DNA from: Rhizopus arrhizus
Lineage: Eukaryota; Mucoromycota; Mucoromycetes; Mucorales; Rhizopodaceae
NCBI GenBank assembly: GCA_024220505.1
Contig: JAKZZE010000016.1
Coordinates: 496,001 to 560,000 of the forward strand
Direction: 5' to 3'
Length of the DNA stretch: 64,000 nt
The notes beneath the pieces are model-generated. The model was not told where the DNA came from. It did not search any database and was given only the letters and a program-made list of their open reading frames with translations. The translations under genes were made by a program, and so were the position numbers. Positions 1 to 11,168 of the stretch are shown here, piece by piece (positions within the stretch are counted from its first letter, which is position 1; every line of letters starts with the position of its first letter).

Positions 1-156
1 CCTGCAGAAGAGCAACGTGCAAACCTACTAACAAAAAGGCTTCAATCACCATCTCCTGTGCGTGATATTTTTGACGAAGAGTACAGAACGCTCCTTCTGA
101 ACAAAAACCGATTGAAATATGCCATGTTCGACTGTCATGTTTTGACATGTCAATAA
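1..156 (+). CDS. C-terminal end of an unidentified protein (5' truncated by window edge)
   Basis: An open frame runs from the first base to a TAA at 154-156 and encodes about 51 residues, starting PAEEQRANLL and ending in CHVLTCQ. It contains polar, charged stretches such as DIFDEEYR and no recognisable domain. The stop is followed by AT-rich non-coding sequence. It could be the last exon of a real gene lying left of the window or part of a transposon. The neighbouring 2.5 kb is full of decayed elements, so the second option cannot be excluded. I do not recognise the family. Confidence 0.35.
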   Translation, partial: PAEEQRANLLTKRLQSPSPVRDIFDEEYRTLLLNKNRLKYAMFDCHVLTCQ

Positions 157-418
157 GATACAGTCTTATCATTCTGGACTAAATCTTTACAGATGAGTTT
201 GAATAAGAATAGATCCTGATAATTAGTAACTGTCCTGAACACTATGTTTCAGTTTATATCTACAGTTTATTACTAACATCAGTTTATGAAATTTTTCTTA
301 TGCATGTCAAATCATATCGGTCGTAACTATTTTTTGTCATCTAATCTCAGATCTTGCTCAACTAATATAAATAGCCTTGAAATCTTTCTTTAATAAAAGT
401 ATTCGATTTTAGAACTAT

Positions 419-432
419 TGTTCGGTCTCGTT
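419..432. repeat. 14-bp target-site duplication, left copy
   Basis: The 14-mer tgttcggtctcgtt occurs here and again, identical, at 960-973. The two copies bracket a reverse-oriented LINE tail. This is the classic footprint of target-primed reverse transcription. Confidence 0.8.
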
Positions 433-959
433 TTTTTTTTTATATGGAGACTGAGCTCAAGTTTATTAAGAGTAACAAATTAAAAGTCACATGTTTTTGG
501 GTTTTCTATTTTTGTGGAGATGAATTATGTAATGAGGTGTTGATTTTTTTTTTTTTTTTTTTTTTTGGGTGATTCTGGGTGGATGGGAGATGGGGTGGTT
601 GTAAAGGTGGAATAGGTAAGCGGCTTAGAGAACTATGTGTGGAATAGGAGCGTGTACCATGTGTCGCTTTACTAACTGTTCTTGTACTGAAGTCTGGATC
701 AACCTGGTAGCCGAGTGGGAGACAAGAAGTGAGTCAAAAGGACGATTGTCGAATACGAGTTGCCAATGTGCACGCCAGATGGCCAAGAGAGTGTGCCCAA
801 TTATAACCGAAGCAGGAGCCAAAGTGGAACGCAAAGGAACGAGAGGAAATTTGAGCGATATAACCGTCTTCTGGACATGTTCGGGCGAGAATGGGCAGAG
901 AGGAAAATATTTGCGCCAAACATACCTCCAAACAGCAAGTTTAGCCGGGCACTGGAAGA
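433..959 (-). mobile_element. 5'-truncated L1-type LINE fragment (ORF2 C-terminus plus 3' UTR)
   Basis: On the minus strand a frame from 957 to the stop at 625-627 reads FQCPAKLAVWRYVWRKYFP, then a segment containing LLAIWRAHWQLVFDN. The first part is the end of the zf-RVT zinc-binding domain, and the second matches the layout of the C-terminus of the full-length LINE ORF2 in this window (WSCPFKHEIWQ, then LWQLHWKFIFDE near 42450-42660). The element ends next to T-runs on the plus strand (431-440, another at 547-566), equivalent to a 3' A-tail. It is flanked by the duplication 419-432/960-973. Only about 0.5 kb remains, so it is a dead-on-arrival insertion. Plus-strand open frames across it are shadows. 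Confidence 0.8.
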
Positions 960-973
960 TGTTCGGTCTCGTT
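960..973. repeat. 14-bp target-site duplication, right copy
   Basis: Second identical copy of tgttcggtctcgtt. It is also coding sequence of the interrupted gene: FGLV reads continuously across it in the frame used downstream. Confidence 0.8.
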
Positions 974-1852
974 AATTCTTCTTTATCTTATTTTGAATAC
1001 TTAAAACACTTCATCGATCCTAATGAATTTTTACCCAGTAACTTGTTCGAGAAATTACCAGGGCTCGCGCGCGAGTATAGAGTCGTAACTGACTTCCAAC
1101 CCCTCGACAGAAACCAAGTCGTCAACAAGCAAGCAATCGATGGCGCAAAGGAGAAGCTGATGGTCTTGTTGATGCACTCGATTGTTATTAGTCAACAGAA
1201 TAATTAGGTGTTGATAACTCAGATGGAGACGTACTACCACGAGAGCTCTATCAATGATGTTGCTTTCGTAAAATTTGTCGATAAACTACACATAAGCATG
1301 CAAAAGTTCCAAGAAGGAAAAGGAGCTTGGTATGAGTTACGCTTCTCTGTCGGAAAGTTTGAAGTAATTGCCACAGGCGGCCTATGTAACAATGCAAATG
1401 ATGATGAGTTGGATGCTTTTCTTGGCGTGAGTGTTCCTGCTCATCTGATTAATGATGACAGGTTTATATTGTTCTCACCCTGTGAAGAAGTGAGTAGAAG
1501 CCACTGCTATAGAATGCTGAGGAATTACAAGAAGAGGGCTAGCTTGTACACTTGGTGCAGCAAATCGGATTTTTTTTGCAATTTAGATTTCTGCACACCT
1601 CTCTCTTTGGAATTGCATCGCACCGAACCTCTCGGATATGCTACAGTATGTTCGAAACTCATTAACTTGTCAGTTTCAGCATCACTGAATATATCTGAAG
1701 TTCATGTTTTGGTGGACATGTTGAAGCAAATCGAATGTTGGAAGGATTTGGGTTTCGAAGCTGAATCCACCAATGAAGAAATTCAAGCAAAGCTTCATCT
1801 TATAAAAAAGAACAAGAGTAAAAGCAAGTTATCAAGAGCAAAATACTCTTAA
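974..1852 (+). pseudogene. Decayed gene of unknown function, interrupted by a LINE and by an in-frame stop
   Basis: Downstream of the LINE one frame reads NSSLSYFEYLKHF... to a TAG at 1205-1207, and then continues in the same frame for about 214 more residues to the TAA at 1850-1852. Composition is protein-like on both sides of the TAG, with a lysine-rich tail (KKNKSKSKLSRAK). Removing the LINE joins this frame to FGL on the left of the insertion, after a possible splice acceptor (gattttag at about 408-415). The gene was therefore hit by an insertion and also carries a nonsense change. I do not recognise the family. An intron spanning the TAG is possible, but no convincing donor/acceptor pair was seen. 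Confidence 0.5.
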
Positions 1853-2275
1853 TGGAGTTACTGTTTGGGGTCGAAGGGAATGAACTTCTTGTTAATCAAA
1901 AAGATCTCCTTGTAATATATAACGGGATTATATACCCTAGAATCAAAGCGATCAACAAACAAAGAGTCCAAAAAATTAAAGAAATTATAAATAAATAACT
2001 ATATCTATATTCTATTCTTTATGCTAAAACACTCTACAAAATGAAAGAAAAAACAAAGGTTTACTTTATAGGTATAGTGTGGAATATGTCCCTTATTTTA
2101 ACGTGTTATAACAATATCAGCTTCTTGCAAAATGTCCTGTCATTGGATGTGCCGAAATTTTCGCTATACTTCTTGAATCCTTCCATTTTTTTAGTGTTTT
2201 TTCAGCTAGACTGTATGGAAAAAAAAATAATACAGTATATAAATTCATTGACTATTCGACTGTTTTGCGATCCCT

Positions 2276-2455
2276 AGTCGTTCTCCTAGTGCTCCTTTGC
2301 CAAAGGCTCGTGCTCTGGGTGCAACTCTGGCTGCTCAAGCGGGTGTTGCCGTGGATGACATTTTCGTCTATGGTAACTGGTCAAGCAAGTAACTCTTTGA
2401 ACAGTTTTATCGGATTTCGGTCGCTACCAATACTGAAGAATTAGGGACAGTTTAA
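2276..2455 (+). pseudogene. Remnant of a DIRS-type tyrosine recombinase (C-terminal part)
   Basis: The frame beginning at 2276 reads KARALGATLAAQAGVAVDD, then IFVYGNWSSK, TAA at 2390-2392, and continues in frame LFEQFYRISVAT to a second stop at 2453-2455. The pattern RALGatlA-x-aGV-x-ddI-x-gNWSs-x-F-x-fYR is the C-terminal helix and tyrosine region of tyrosine recombinases carried by DIRS-like retrotransposons; the catalytic tyrosine would be the Y of FYR. No reverse transcriptase or inverted repeats were seen nearby. It is inferred to be an old fragment with one in-frame stop. Confidence 0.6.
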
Positions 2456-3166
2456 ACTCAGTAAGGAGCGATATAGTTGCATCCACTGACGAATATTCAA
2501 GTATTGAATTCAAAACATGTTTAGCTTATGCTTAGTAGAAAGGATCTGAGCATGCAAATTTATAAGAGTTCAATTAGAAAAAAAAAATTCAAACTGATGA
2601 TAAACATTATGATTTCTTTAAACACTAGCAACCAGCCGAGGCTATTCTTGCAAAACAAACTGTTCAATTATCAGTGAATATTTAATTTATTCAGTGAAAG
2701 GGTAGAAATAGAACAGTAAATTGAATTGATAAAAAAGGAAAATCAAAGCCGTTGTTTGACTCTAACTTATTTAGATATAGATTTGCTTTGTTTTCCTTTT
2801 TAATTTGCACGCAGGTAACCAGATCTTTTTAGTAACCTCCTTAGCTTATGAATTGATTAATTATTCTGTAACAGCTATTTTACCACAAACATCACTTCTT
2901 GGGATAATAAATACGTACAAGCCCCAATTGCTTATCCCTTGTAATGCATATTAAATAGCCATTAGTAGCATAGTTTACAAATGGTTGGTAAATAGGATAG
3001 AAAAGGACAAATCTCTTATTATTACCTAATTAATCTAATTAAAATCATATACAACTAAAAACCAGCTGCTCATCAGTGGCTATTATTGCTTACATCCAAG
3101 CACATAAAAAGTGTCTAGCTTAAAAAAGCTTCCTCGTCCAAAAACTATTTTATACAAACATACAAA
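2456..3166. other. AT-rich intergenic stretch
   Basis: No open frame with protein-like composition and no RNA gene recognised. It lies between the recombinase remnant and the broken secreted-protein gene. Confidence 0.6.
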
Positions 3167-3364
3167 ATGCATTCAACCCTGGCCTTGATTCGTCTATAGA
3201 CTATCTTTGCCTTTGTTTCTTCATCTCCTGTTGCTTCCCACCTACAACATGGAGAAAAAAGAGTCTTCCTTTGGCAAAGAAATCCTCTCTTACGTCGATT
3301 CAATCTTAAATCGCTTCCTCGTGCTCGTTTTGCCCAAGATTTTGAAGGAGGATGCTTAACATGA
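3167..3364 (+). pseudogene. Small secreted-protein gene broken by one in-frame TAG
   Basis: From ATG 3167 the frame reads MHSTLALIRL, TAG, TIFAFVSSSPVASHL, and then a basic tail with LWQRNPLLRRFNLKS and ends FEGGCLT at the TGA 3362-3364. With the stop read through it is a 65-codon protein with a typical signal peptide (hydrophobic core ending VSSSPVA) and a short arginine-rich mature part. AATAAA-like signals follow at about 3385 and 3430. A small intron removing the TAG is not supported by a donor. Most likely it is a recently inactivated small secreted protein. The family is unknown. Confidence 0.4.
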
Positions 3365-3511
3365 AAGTCTTTGTTTCTGATTTAATAAAAATTTCACAGT
3401 TGGGATGAATCTATTGTCATTGTAATTCAATAAATGTAATAAATGCTTTTCATTTCCATTGAATTAGCTGAATCGGGCTATTTTTGTTTTCTCTTTTTAC
3501 TCTTTACTTCT

Positions 3512-3766
3512 CTTCATAAAAGTAATACTTTCTGGTGTATTCATAAAATAGCATTGATGCTCAAATCTCTTTGGTAAGGTACTCTTAAAATACAATTTAA
3601 TATCTCAACTTGGCATATCCTTCAATTCATGGTCTATCTGTCTCTTGCCTGTGTCTTTCTCCTCATAGATATTCTTTATTTCTTTCTTTCTTTTTTCCAC
3701 TTTATAATGTCTATGAATATGAAACATCCAAACTTTGTTTTTGTTTAAAGTATGTCAGAGAGAGAG
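3512..3766. repeat. Dispersed repeat, fullest copy
   Basis: The left part (3512-3632) is close to 26999-27118, sharing for example aatactttctggtgtattca and ctctttggtaaggtactctt. The right part (3691-3766) matches 25444-25519 with about two differences over 75 bases. The element is not coding and its class is unknown. Confidence 0.6.
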
Positions 3767-3894
3767 AAAGAGATGTCTGAATAGAATTCATGTCCCTTTC
3801 AGATTTGATTATTAGCCTTGATCTTCACTTGGTCTGTATAAGTAAAATAAAAAGTTTTCGAGCAAAGTCTTTATTTCTTTGCTTTCATTTACTT

Positions 3895-3948
3895 TATTTT
3901 TTTTTATTTTTTATTTTTTATTTTTTATTTTTTATTTTTTATTTTTTG
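3895..3948. repeat. (TTTTTTA)n microsatellite
   Basis: About seven tandem heptamers of six T and one A. Confidence 0.9.
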
Positions 3949-5436
3949 CAAGCAATTCAACTTTATGCTGAGGGGTCTTATTTTAAGAATGACAGTAAAG
4001 AGTACAGATAAAAGAAATAAATAAATAAAAAATAGCTGGATAATAATGTAAATCGATAATATATTATATGCCTTTTATGCTTGATGGTACAACAATAAAA
4101 TATTGATTTATGACTAGCTTGATAACAGAAGTCGTTTCTCTCTTTTTTTCTAATTTCTAATTTTCGTTTTATAAAATATCCAAGGATAAGTTTACATAAT
4201 GATTCATCTAGAGACATATACCTCTCTTGTGTCATTAAAAATATCAGTACAAGAATGAACAAATAAACAAGCATTTGGAGGATACAGATGGCTATAAATG
4301 AGCTGTCATCAAATGAGTGGGATGTTTGGTAAACTATCACATCAAGCAGCTTGATAAATTAAGTATCATCTTGCATGTTTTTATAAAAATATAATCATTC
4401 AATATGACTCAGGGATCTGCTCTTTTTTTCTATAGGAGACAATTATCCACGTCGCCAAACCTGCTCAAACTTTTGACCAAAAAGAGTAATATTTAAAAGT
4501 AAGAAGCAGTTTGTTCTAAATGTGTCGTCATTCGTCATTTTGTGTAAATAACTTAATAATTAATAAAAACAATATATAACAATATTCTTTTATGAAAAAA
4601 TATGTTGCAAATTAAAATTACACAGGGATGTTGTTAAGACTAGCATAATTATCAATTTCTCTTTTCTTTTAGTACAGTAGCATGCTGTGAACAACTTGAC
4701 TTGTAATCAATCACAATGTGAAAAAGAGCTCCCCGTTGCTTCCCTTTTAAGCAAAATATCAGTGATTAAATAATAATTTGCTAAAGAAAACATGGATCAA
4801 AAGTCAATTAAATTATATTATGAGACTAAGCAAAGAATGACTTTCCGGCTAGGGGGCTACTTGAGTATATGCATAATTTAATAACTTGCAATGTAGGAAC
4901 TTTATAAAATTGCTAGTAAAAAAAGCCATAGCAAAGAAAGTTTAACTGATTTTGAGGAGCATGACAAGGTTTATGTTATATCTATTATGCAAATTAGTAA
5001 TAATAATAATAAATGAGTTCATGAAAGAGGGCATTATTAGCTGTAATCAACTGTAGATAAATATCATCGCTTTAATCATCAAATGTAATCATTCAAAAAT
5101 GATTCTTGATTGAAGTCTGGTTTGATAATAAGTAAATAGACGAATTCAATTGAAATTCGTTCCCTAATGGCTGTTTATACAAAACCTGCCTCTGGAAACA
5201 CTGTACATGCGAATTTTTGTGTACAGAAAAAAAGAAGGGGAAAATCCCTTGTTTCTAGTCATGGTAATTGATTGGCTATCCCTTAAACCCTATATTTCTC
5301 CTTGTCAACCCCTTCCACCGTCTCCCCTTCTTTTCCTTTGGCTCTTTATTTTTCCACAATGGAGTATTTAAAAAGAGAAGGAGAATAAGAAAAAAAAAAT
5401 GTCTTTGTTTTTTTTTCTTCTTCTTGCAACACTCTC

Positions 5437-6539
5437 ATGTCATTTACAGTCATTAGCTCTAAACGAGCCTTTATTGCCGCCAGTACCATCACTCTTTTAC
5501 TCTTCTTTTCTTTACTATCCAGCCTTTATTCCAGTATATCAGATAAGAAATGCAGCAGTAATCACATCTTACCCCTCTCCATCTCACTTTCCCCTAAGCC
5601 TAGTCTCATTGATTTCAATCAAATCACAGCCTCTGCTGATGCCAAAAGAAATAAGGAAAAGATTCTTGTCCTCACTCCACTCAAGGACGCTGCTGGTTAT
5701 CTCGATCGTTATTTTGAGCTACTGGATCGTACAAGATATCCCAACCATTTAATCTCCATTGCCTTTTTGGTCTCTGATTCAAGTGATGGTACCTTGGAGC
5801 TACTCGAATATCATGCTCGTCGCCTACAAAGACGCTGGTCCAACCGATTTGAATCGATCCGTATCTTTCAAAAAGACTTTGATTTTGATCTACCGAACGA
5901 GAAGAGACACCGCTATGAAATGCAACCTTTGAGACGTCGCGTCATGGCCCGTTCACGTAACTGGCTTTTGTCTGCTAGTCTAAGACATGATATCAGCTGG
6001 GTCGCTTGGGTGGATGTGGATGTGGTTGAGTACCCCCCAACGATCTTTGAGGACCTGATACGTGCAGATGTGGACGTGATCGTGCCCAATTGTTTACTCA
6101 GTCGACAGGATCATGCTTTTTGGGCTTATGATAAAAATAATTGGCAAGAGACAGATGCTTCGAGATTTAGACAAAGGGATTTGGATGAGGAATTTGTATT
6201 GCTGGAAGGTTATTATGAATTCCCAACTTATCGTTACTTGGTAATATTTTTTTTGGAAGCATATACACATATGCAATAAACAAAGAAGCTCATCTCTTGC
6301 TTTATTAGATGGTAGACATGCCAACTGATGTAAGTCCAGATTATAAAGTGCCTTTGGATGGTGTGGGTGCAACATTTACTCTCGTAAAAGCCAATGTACA
6401 TCGAGAAGGTGCTATATTCCCCGCGTTTACTTATCAACATCAAGTGGAGACAGAAGGTTTTGCCAAGATTGCTAAATCAATGGGATTTGGTGTTTATGGC
6501 TTACCCGGTTATATTATTTATCACGTTCAAAATGACTAA
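5437..6539 (+). CDS. Anp1/Mnn9/Van1-family mannosyltransferase (Golgi N-glycan elongation)
   Basis: Two exons, 5437-6240 and 6309-6539, with a 68-nt GT-AG intron, give 344 aa. Residues 10-33 (FIAASTITLLLFFSLLSS) are the signal anchor of a type II Golgi protein. The catalytic region has ILVLTPLKDA, then SDSSDGT, and then WVAWVDVDVVEYPP, where the DVDV stretch is the acidic metal-binding motif of this family. The C-terminal exon has VGATFTLVKANVHREG and a YHVQND ending usual for family members. Members build the alpha-1,6-mannose backbone of cell-wall mannoproteins as part of M-Pol complexes. The start was chosen because it puts the membrane anchor at the N-terminus; an ATG at 5399 is in another frame. 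Which yeast paralogue it matches cannot be settled here. Confidence 0.88.
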
Positions 6540-7443
6540 TCATCATCATTCTCCCTCCTTTGCTCATTTTAACTTAACTTTTAATCTATCTCGGATACCC
6601 TTCTTTTATACTAATCATCGCTACAAATTATTAAAAAGCCCTTTTGTATTTACTGTTTATATAAACATTTCATTTTTTGCATAAATTTGCAAATCATCTT
6701 AACAATGCAACCCTCTTAATGACTTATTGTTTGTTACTTCTCGGGTAAAAAAACTATTTCAGTCACCAATTTCGATTTTTTGATGGCAACAAATCCTTGC
6801 CCCTCTTCTTTTTATGCTTTCAAATGTATATAATTGATAAGCCTTTCATGTTTTCTATTTTTACGTATATCATAGTAATATTTTAAAAACACCAAATGTG
6901 GTATAGGAAGTGCTTTTGCATATACTCTATTCTTCTTTTCCTATTATTAACAAAGCACATGAACAGTGAAAATATTCCTATAGTTGTCAATTTAATGAAG
7001 ACTATTGTTCAATCCAATAATAAAACTCTTTAGATATTTATTCAGAGAGTATTTGCAATACAGTGTTTTTGGTACCAATGAGTAGTTTTTCAAGATAAAC
7101 TACGAGAATTCAAATCTTAACCTAGTGTTTTTTCAATATGTGTTTACTATAGTACCAATGACTGTCGTCTAATGTAACATACTTTTCAATCCTGCATACT
7201 ATCATCACTATTGGCCCCCTTACAATACCTCTTTGACCGAGGTGTTATTGAAGTTCTAAGCTATATATAGCTTTACACCACATGCTTGAGTTCAGCAGAG
7301 ATAAATTCCCTCTTTCCTTTACCCAATCTATGTCAATGACTTACCAAATAGCCCACAATTATAACAGCCATCTGAAGATGTTTCTTTATTGTAGCTGGGT
7401 TCCTCCATAGATCATTTACAATATGCGATAATGTAGTCCTTGT

Positions 7444-7477
<34 letters not shown>

Positions 7478-8357
7478 AGGGGTTATCAACAGTCTGTGAA
7501 GAGCATAGTCTCTCATTTGAATGTCATTGGAACTCTCTAAATTGTGTGATACTTAGTGATCCGAACGACGAATTAAACTATGAGTTTTATAAACAGGCAT
7601 TAACCAATAGCCTTCCTTTGCTTATCTTTGGTTACTTTTCAAATCAAGTGGCGTTCTCATCCTACAATACCAGTAATTATTTAGCTATGATAAGTTTCTT
7701 ACTTTCATCGGTATTGATCCTATTAGCTTTGGTAAGCAACTGTCACCTAGATTTTCAGCACAACTAGTTCGCACTGAACTTGAATATGAACGAATAATTC
7801 ATCGACTCACTGCTTCTCAAATCAAAATATGGAGGGCTGTCCATAATAATTTTTTATGCTTGTTTCAAATAGGTTTTACCCATTTAGTTTAGTGTTTAAA
7901 AAGACGATTTTTATTCTTATTTGAAGGACACAGATGCAATGATATTGAAATTCAATTCAAAAATGCTCTTTTGTAGTCAAATAAAAAAGCTTATGCATAT
8001 ATAAATCTTTACTGTCTTTTAGAGATGTTAATGAAAGTGACATAGTGTCTACCAAAGACCAAAATAATTCAATATTTTCGGTCATGGACGCTCTACCACG
8101 AGGATTTTAGATCACATCATGGCCGTGGCCTCATATTATTCTCCTTATAATGACAATAAACGATTATTATTTTCCTAATACATTCACAGTAAAAGTAAAG
8201 AATGTCTGTTTAGCCAATCGAGTCAGCTTATCATGTCATATTTTCAAAACCAACAAAGGATTAAAAAGGATGTTTTTATAAAAATTAGGACTTGCTACAG
8301 AAAATAAAAATCCACTTTTTCATCTTGTTCATTATATACAATAGCTTTTTATTGCTT
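6540..8357. other. Intergenic region with an unassigned membrane-like ORF
   Basis: Includes a poly(A) tract at about 7449-7475. At 7546-7767 (+) an open frame contains a hydrophobic segment (YLAMISFLLSSVLILLAL). About 20 bases later, in another frame, comes a charged stretch LVRTELEYERIIHRLTASQ. The two pieces cannot be joined by a plausible intron, so this looks like an old broken gene of unknown type. Nothing else was recognised. Confidence 0.4.
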
Positions 8358-10633
8358 TTATGAATTATTGTTGCTATTACCACCATCTTGCTTTTGCTAT
8401 AGAGACAAGTGTTAAGCCTTGTGGAAAAAACTTTTTTTTTTTTTTTACCTTTGCTTGCCAAGCCTGAGCCATTTGTAAGAATTTAGGCAAGCGATTCTGT
8501 ACTTGATCATCAGGGAAAATGTAATCAAAGTATTCTTCCCAAATAATATTATCTTCTGTAGAGTCCTTGGCCTTTCTTCTCTTCTTGACAACCTTAGGCA
8601 TTTTCTTCTGCACTGCTTCTTTATTTTCATCTGCACCATAATTTTCTTCAAAGTCCTTCCATGCTTCAAGTAAAATAACTCTCTATAAAATGCATTGAGC
8701 ACGCTTCTTCTTCATCTTTTCTTTTTCTCTTACCTCATCTTTAAGTTCTTTTTCTTTCATTTTATCGTAAGCTTTAGAGAATATATCACGAGAACGCTTC
8801 ACGTTTTCATCGCTTCCTTCTTCATATGGTATCGATAATTCAAATTGAGCAAAACTAATGTAAACCTTTACGTGTTCCGTGCGTTCTAATAAGCGATGAT
8901 AAAGATCTCTTGCATTTTCATACTCTTCTTCAGCAATTTCAAAATCAATGTAGGCTTTCCAGAGTAATTCTGGCATATCTAAGGCTGGTTGTGCAATAGC
9001 CAAGTCAAAGATAGCACGGCATCGCTCAGTCTCTCCCAAGACATCACGTTCAAGTTCAGCAAATTTAATCCAGGCTGAACAGTTGGCAGGATTGAATTCG
9101 AGGTATTTTGTATAAAGTGTACGACAGCGGTCGAACTCTCTCATCTGAAACTCTAAATCAATGTATCCATTGAACAGTTTGTTCTTGGGGCACATGCCAA
9201 TGGCTCTTCCTAATAGCTTTCTAGCTTGTTGAACATTCATTTGTCGAATCTCAAATTGTGCATACATGAGCCAGATCTTTGCAAATGTAAATTGCTTGTG
9301 CGGTAATAACTTGATGCACTGTTCATAGATCTCTCGAGTACGTTCAATATCCCCTGTCTCAAGTTCTTCGTAAAGTGCATAATTAATCCACAGATAAATA
9401 TAACGTCTCCAGTATCGCTTCTCCTCTGCTGGGGGGATCTGGGCAATTGCTCTTTCATAAATCTCACGCACTCGAGTTGGGTCTCCTGCAGACTCTTCTA
9501 GTTTAGCATAATCAAACCAGACATCATAGTTTTTAGGGTTCTCATCAATCTCTTTTTCATATTGTACACGTCGTTTGCCGATTACAACTTCTTCTATACC
9601 AGCTTTGTCGCCGTATTGCTTTTCAAAATTAGTATATTGGTTATACAGTGATTGTGATTTTGCTTTTGGAAGTCGTTCCAAGCCGTACTTAAATATGACT
9701 CGAGCTCTTTCAAACTTGAAAAAGACGTTAGATAAAAAAAAGAAAAACACATGCTTCTTACCTCTTTTGCTTTAATTTCAAATTTAGCAAATGCAACAAG
9801 TACTTTCTGATCCAACTTATCATCGCCCAAAAACTCTAAAGCCGCTGTATAAATTTCTCTACACTTTGCCAGATTGTTTTGCTCTTCTTCAAACTTGGCC
9901 CACTTGATCCAATTGGCAGGCTCAGGGTGGATACTGACGAATCGCTCATAGACAGCTCGTGCGCGCTCCTTTTCATTATAACGCAGCTCCATCTTAATAT
10001 AAGCCATCCAAGCGTTTTCTGGAGGCTCCCACTTCATCCAACGTTCAAACACATTTCTTGCCTTTGGCACTTCACCCAAGGTTTCCTCCATATAAGTATA
10101 CTTATACCAAAATTGATCCATACGGGGTAGCAGCGTCGTGGCTCTATCAAGCAAGTTGCGAGCATGATTCACACTTCGATTTTTGAGCTCCATATCTACA
10201 TAACGTAACCAGATGGCCACATTACGCCATTCGACATCAAGAGCACGTTCAAAGACGGATCTTGCACGTTGAAATTCCATTTGACTTTCTTCCCAATTAG
10301 CATACTTGATCCAGTTGCTAATATTTAATCTGTTCTTTCGAATGTTATCTTCAAACTCTTTACGTTTACGTTGACGAAACTCTGAAAGTTCTTCTAAATC
10401 AGCAATCTTTTGTTGAGGAATGCTATGTGTAGGTTCTAAACGGCGGTCATGAGCTTCACGTAAAATTTGTTCGGCAGTAATCTGAATGGGTGCTGCACTC
10501 TTGTTTTTGACCTATAAAAAAAAAGTTAGAATCCTCTTTTACATGCTCAAACGCGTTTTTTATTTTTATTTTTATTTGCCTTGGGTGGTCTTGGATTTTT
10601 ACCAAATCCACTGGTTGTCTCTTTAGGATCCAT
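8358..10633 (-). CDS. CLF1: Pre-mRNA splicing factor Clf1/Syf3 (crooked-neck), HAT-repeat protein
   Basis: Five exons on the minus strand (10633-10580, 10511-9762, 9714-8734, 8682-8449, 8396-8358) give 685 aa, normal for the family. Clf1 is a scaffold of the Prp19-associated (NTC) complex, needed for spliceosome activation in the nucleus. The N-terminus [25 protein letters not shown] and the following [20 protein letters not shown] are diagnostic. The body is a long array of HAT repeats, such as [20 protein letters not shown] and [10 protein letters not shown]. Intron 1 (10512-10579) starts with GC instead of GT: AAG/GCAAAT joins exactly where the protein family requires. Intron 3 (8683-8733) removes an otherwise in-frame TAG and joins KELKDE to [16 protein letters not shown]. 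The last intron (8397-8448) gives the end [17 protein letters not shown]. Confidence 0.93.
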
Positions 10634-11168
10634 TGACCGTTTTATGTGTAAAGGGAAAAAAAAAAAAAAAAAAAAAGAGGACAAGAAAAAAGTGGGTGTT
10701 TATGTATTCTAATTAAGGCAGTGAAATAAAAAGCGGAGTATGGTTGAATAAAGCCACAGATACGTCATCTACTTTAAAGAAATTGTCCCTTTTATTGATT
10801 TCAAACCATTCTTTTCCTTATCAATGTCTTTTAAACAAAATAGTATATGTCGTTTCATAGCTCTTCTATTCGAGATTATTTCTATAGAAAGCGACTACTG
10901 AGCTTAGTTTGACTGATTAAAATTTTTATTTAAAGCTTAAGAAAATTATCATATATGAAAATACTAAACGTGACAAAGGACTTGGCAGAAACTTTTTAAC
11001 ATAAAAAGTATATTTAATTGTATTCTAAGTACATAAAAAGAGTTTATTAAATAAAATAAATAACAATATAGTAAGCAATATACACAAAAGAAGCTATTAA
11101 GCCGTATGATAAAACCTGTATATAAAAAAATTAAGTATTTACATCATAAAATAAACTTTTTCTTGAAC
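10634..11168. other. Spacer between CLF1 start and IQGAP end
   Basis: Holds the CLF1 promoter and 5' UTR, a poly(A) tract at about 10658-10675, and the 3' UTR of the IQGAP gene. No gene seen. Confidence 0.7.

Larger units (their letters stand above)
3365..5436. other. Gene-poor AT-rich region with repeats
   Basis: Contains a dispersed repeat (3512-3766) and a (T)6A heptamer microsatellite (about 3895-3948). Several open frames exist but have low-complexity or AT-driven composition and no family resemblance. The last 150 bases are the presumed promoter and 5' UTR of the mannosyltransferase gene. Confidence 0.6.

Noticed and set aside
635..959. Plus-strand open frame starting MCGIGACTMC
   Set aside because: It is antisense to the LINE ORF2 tail, whose zf-RVT and HW...FD text is far more convincing; the frame only becomes meaningful after 960.
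8040..8110. Short frame ending SVMDALPRGF, reminiscent of the ADALSR motif near RNase H of retroelements
   Set aside because: Too short and imperfect to call.
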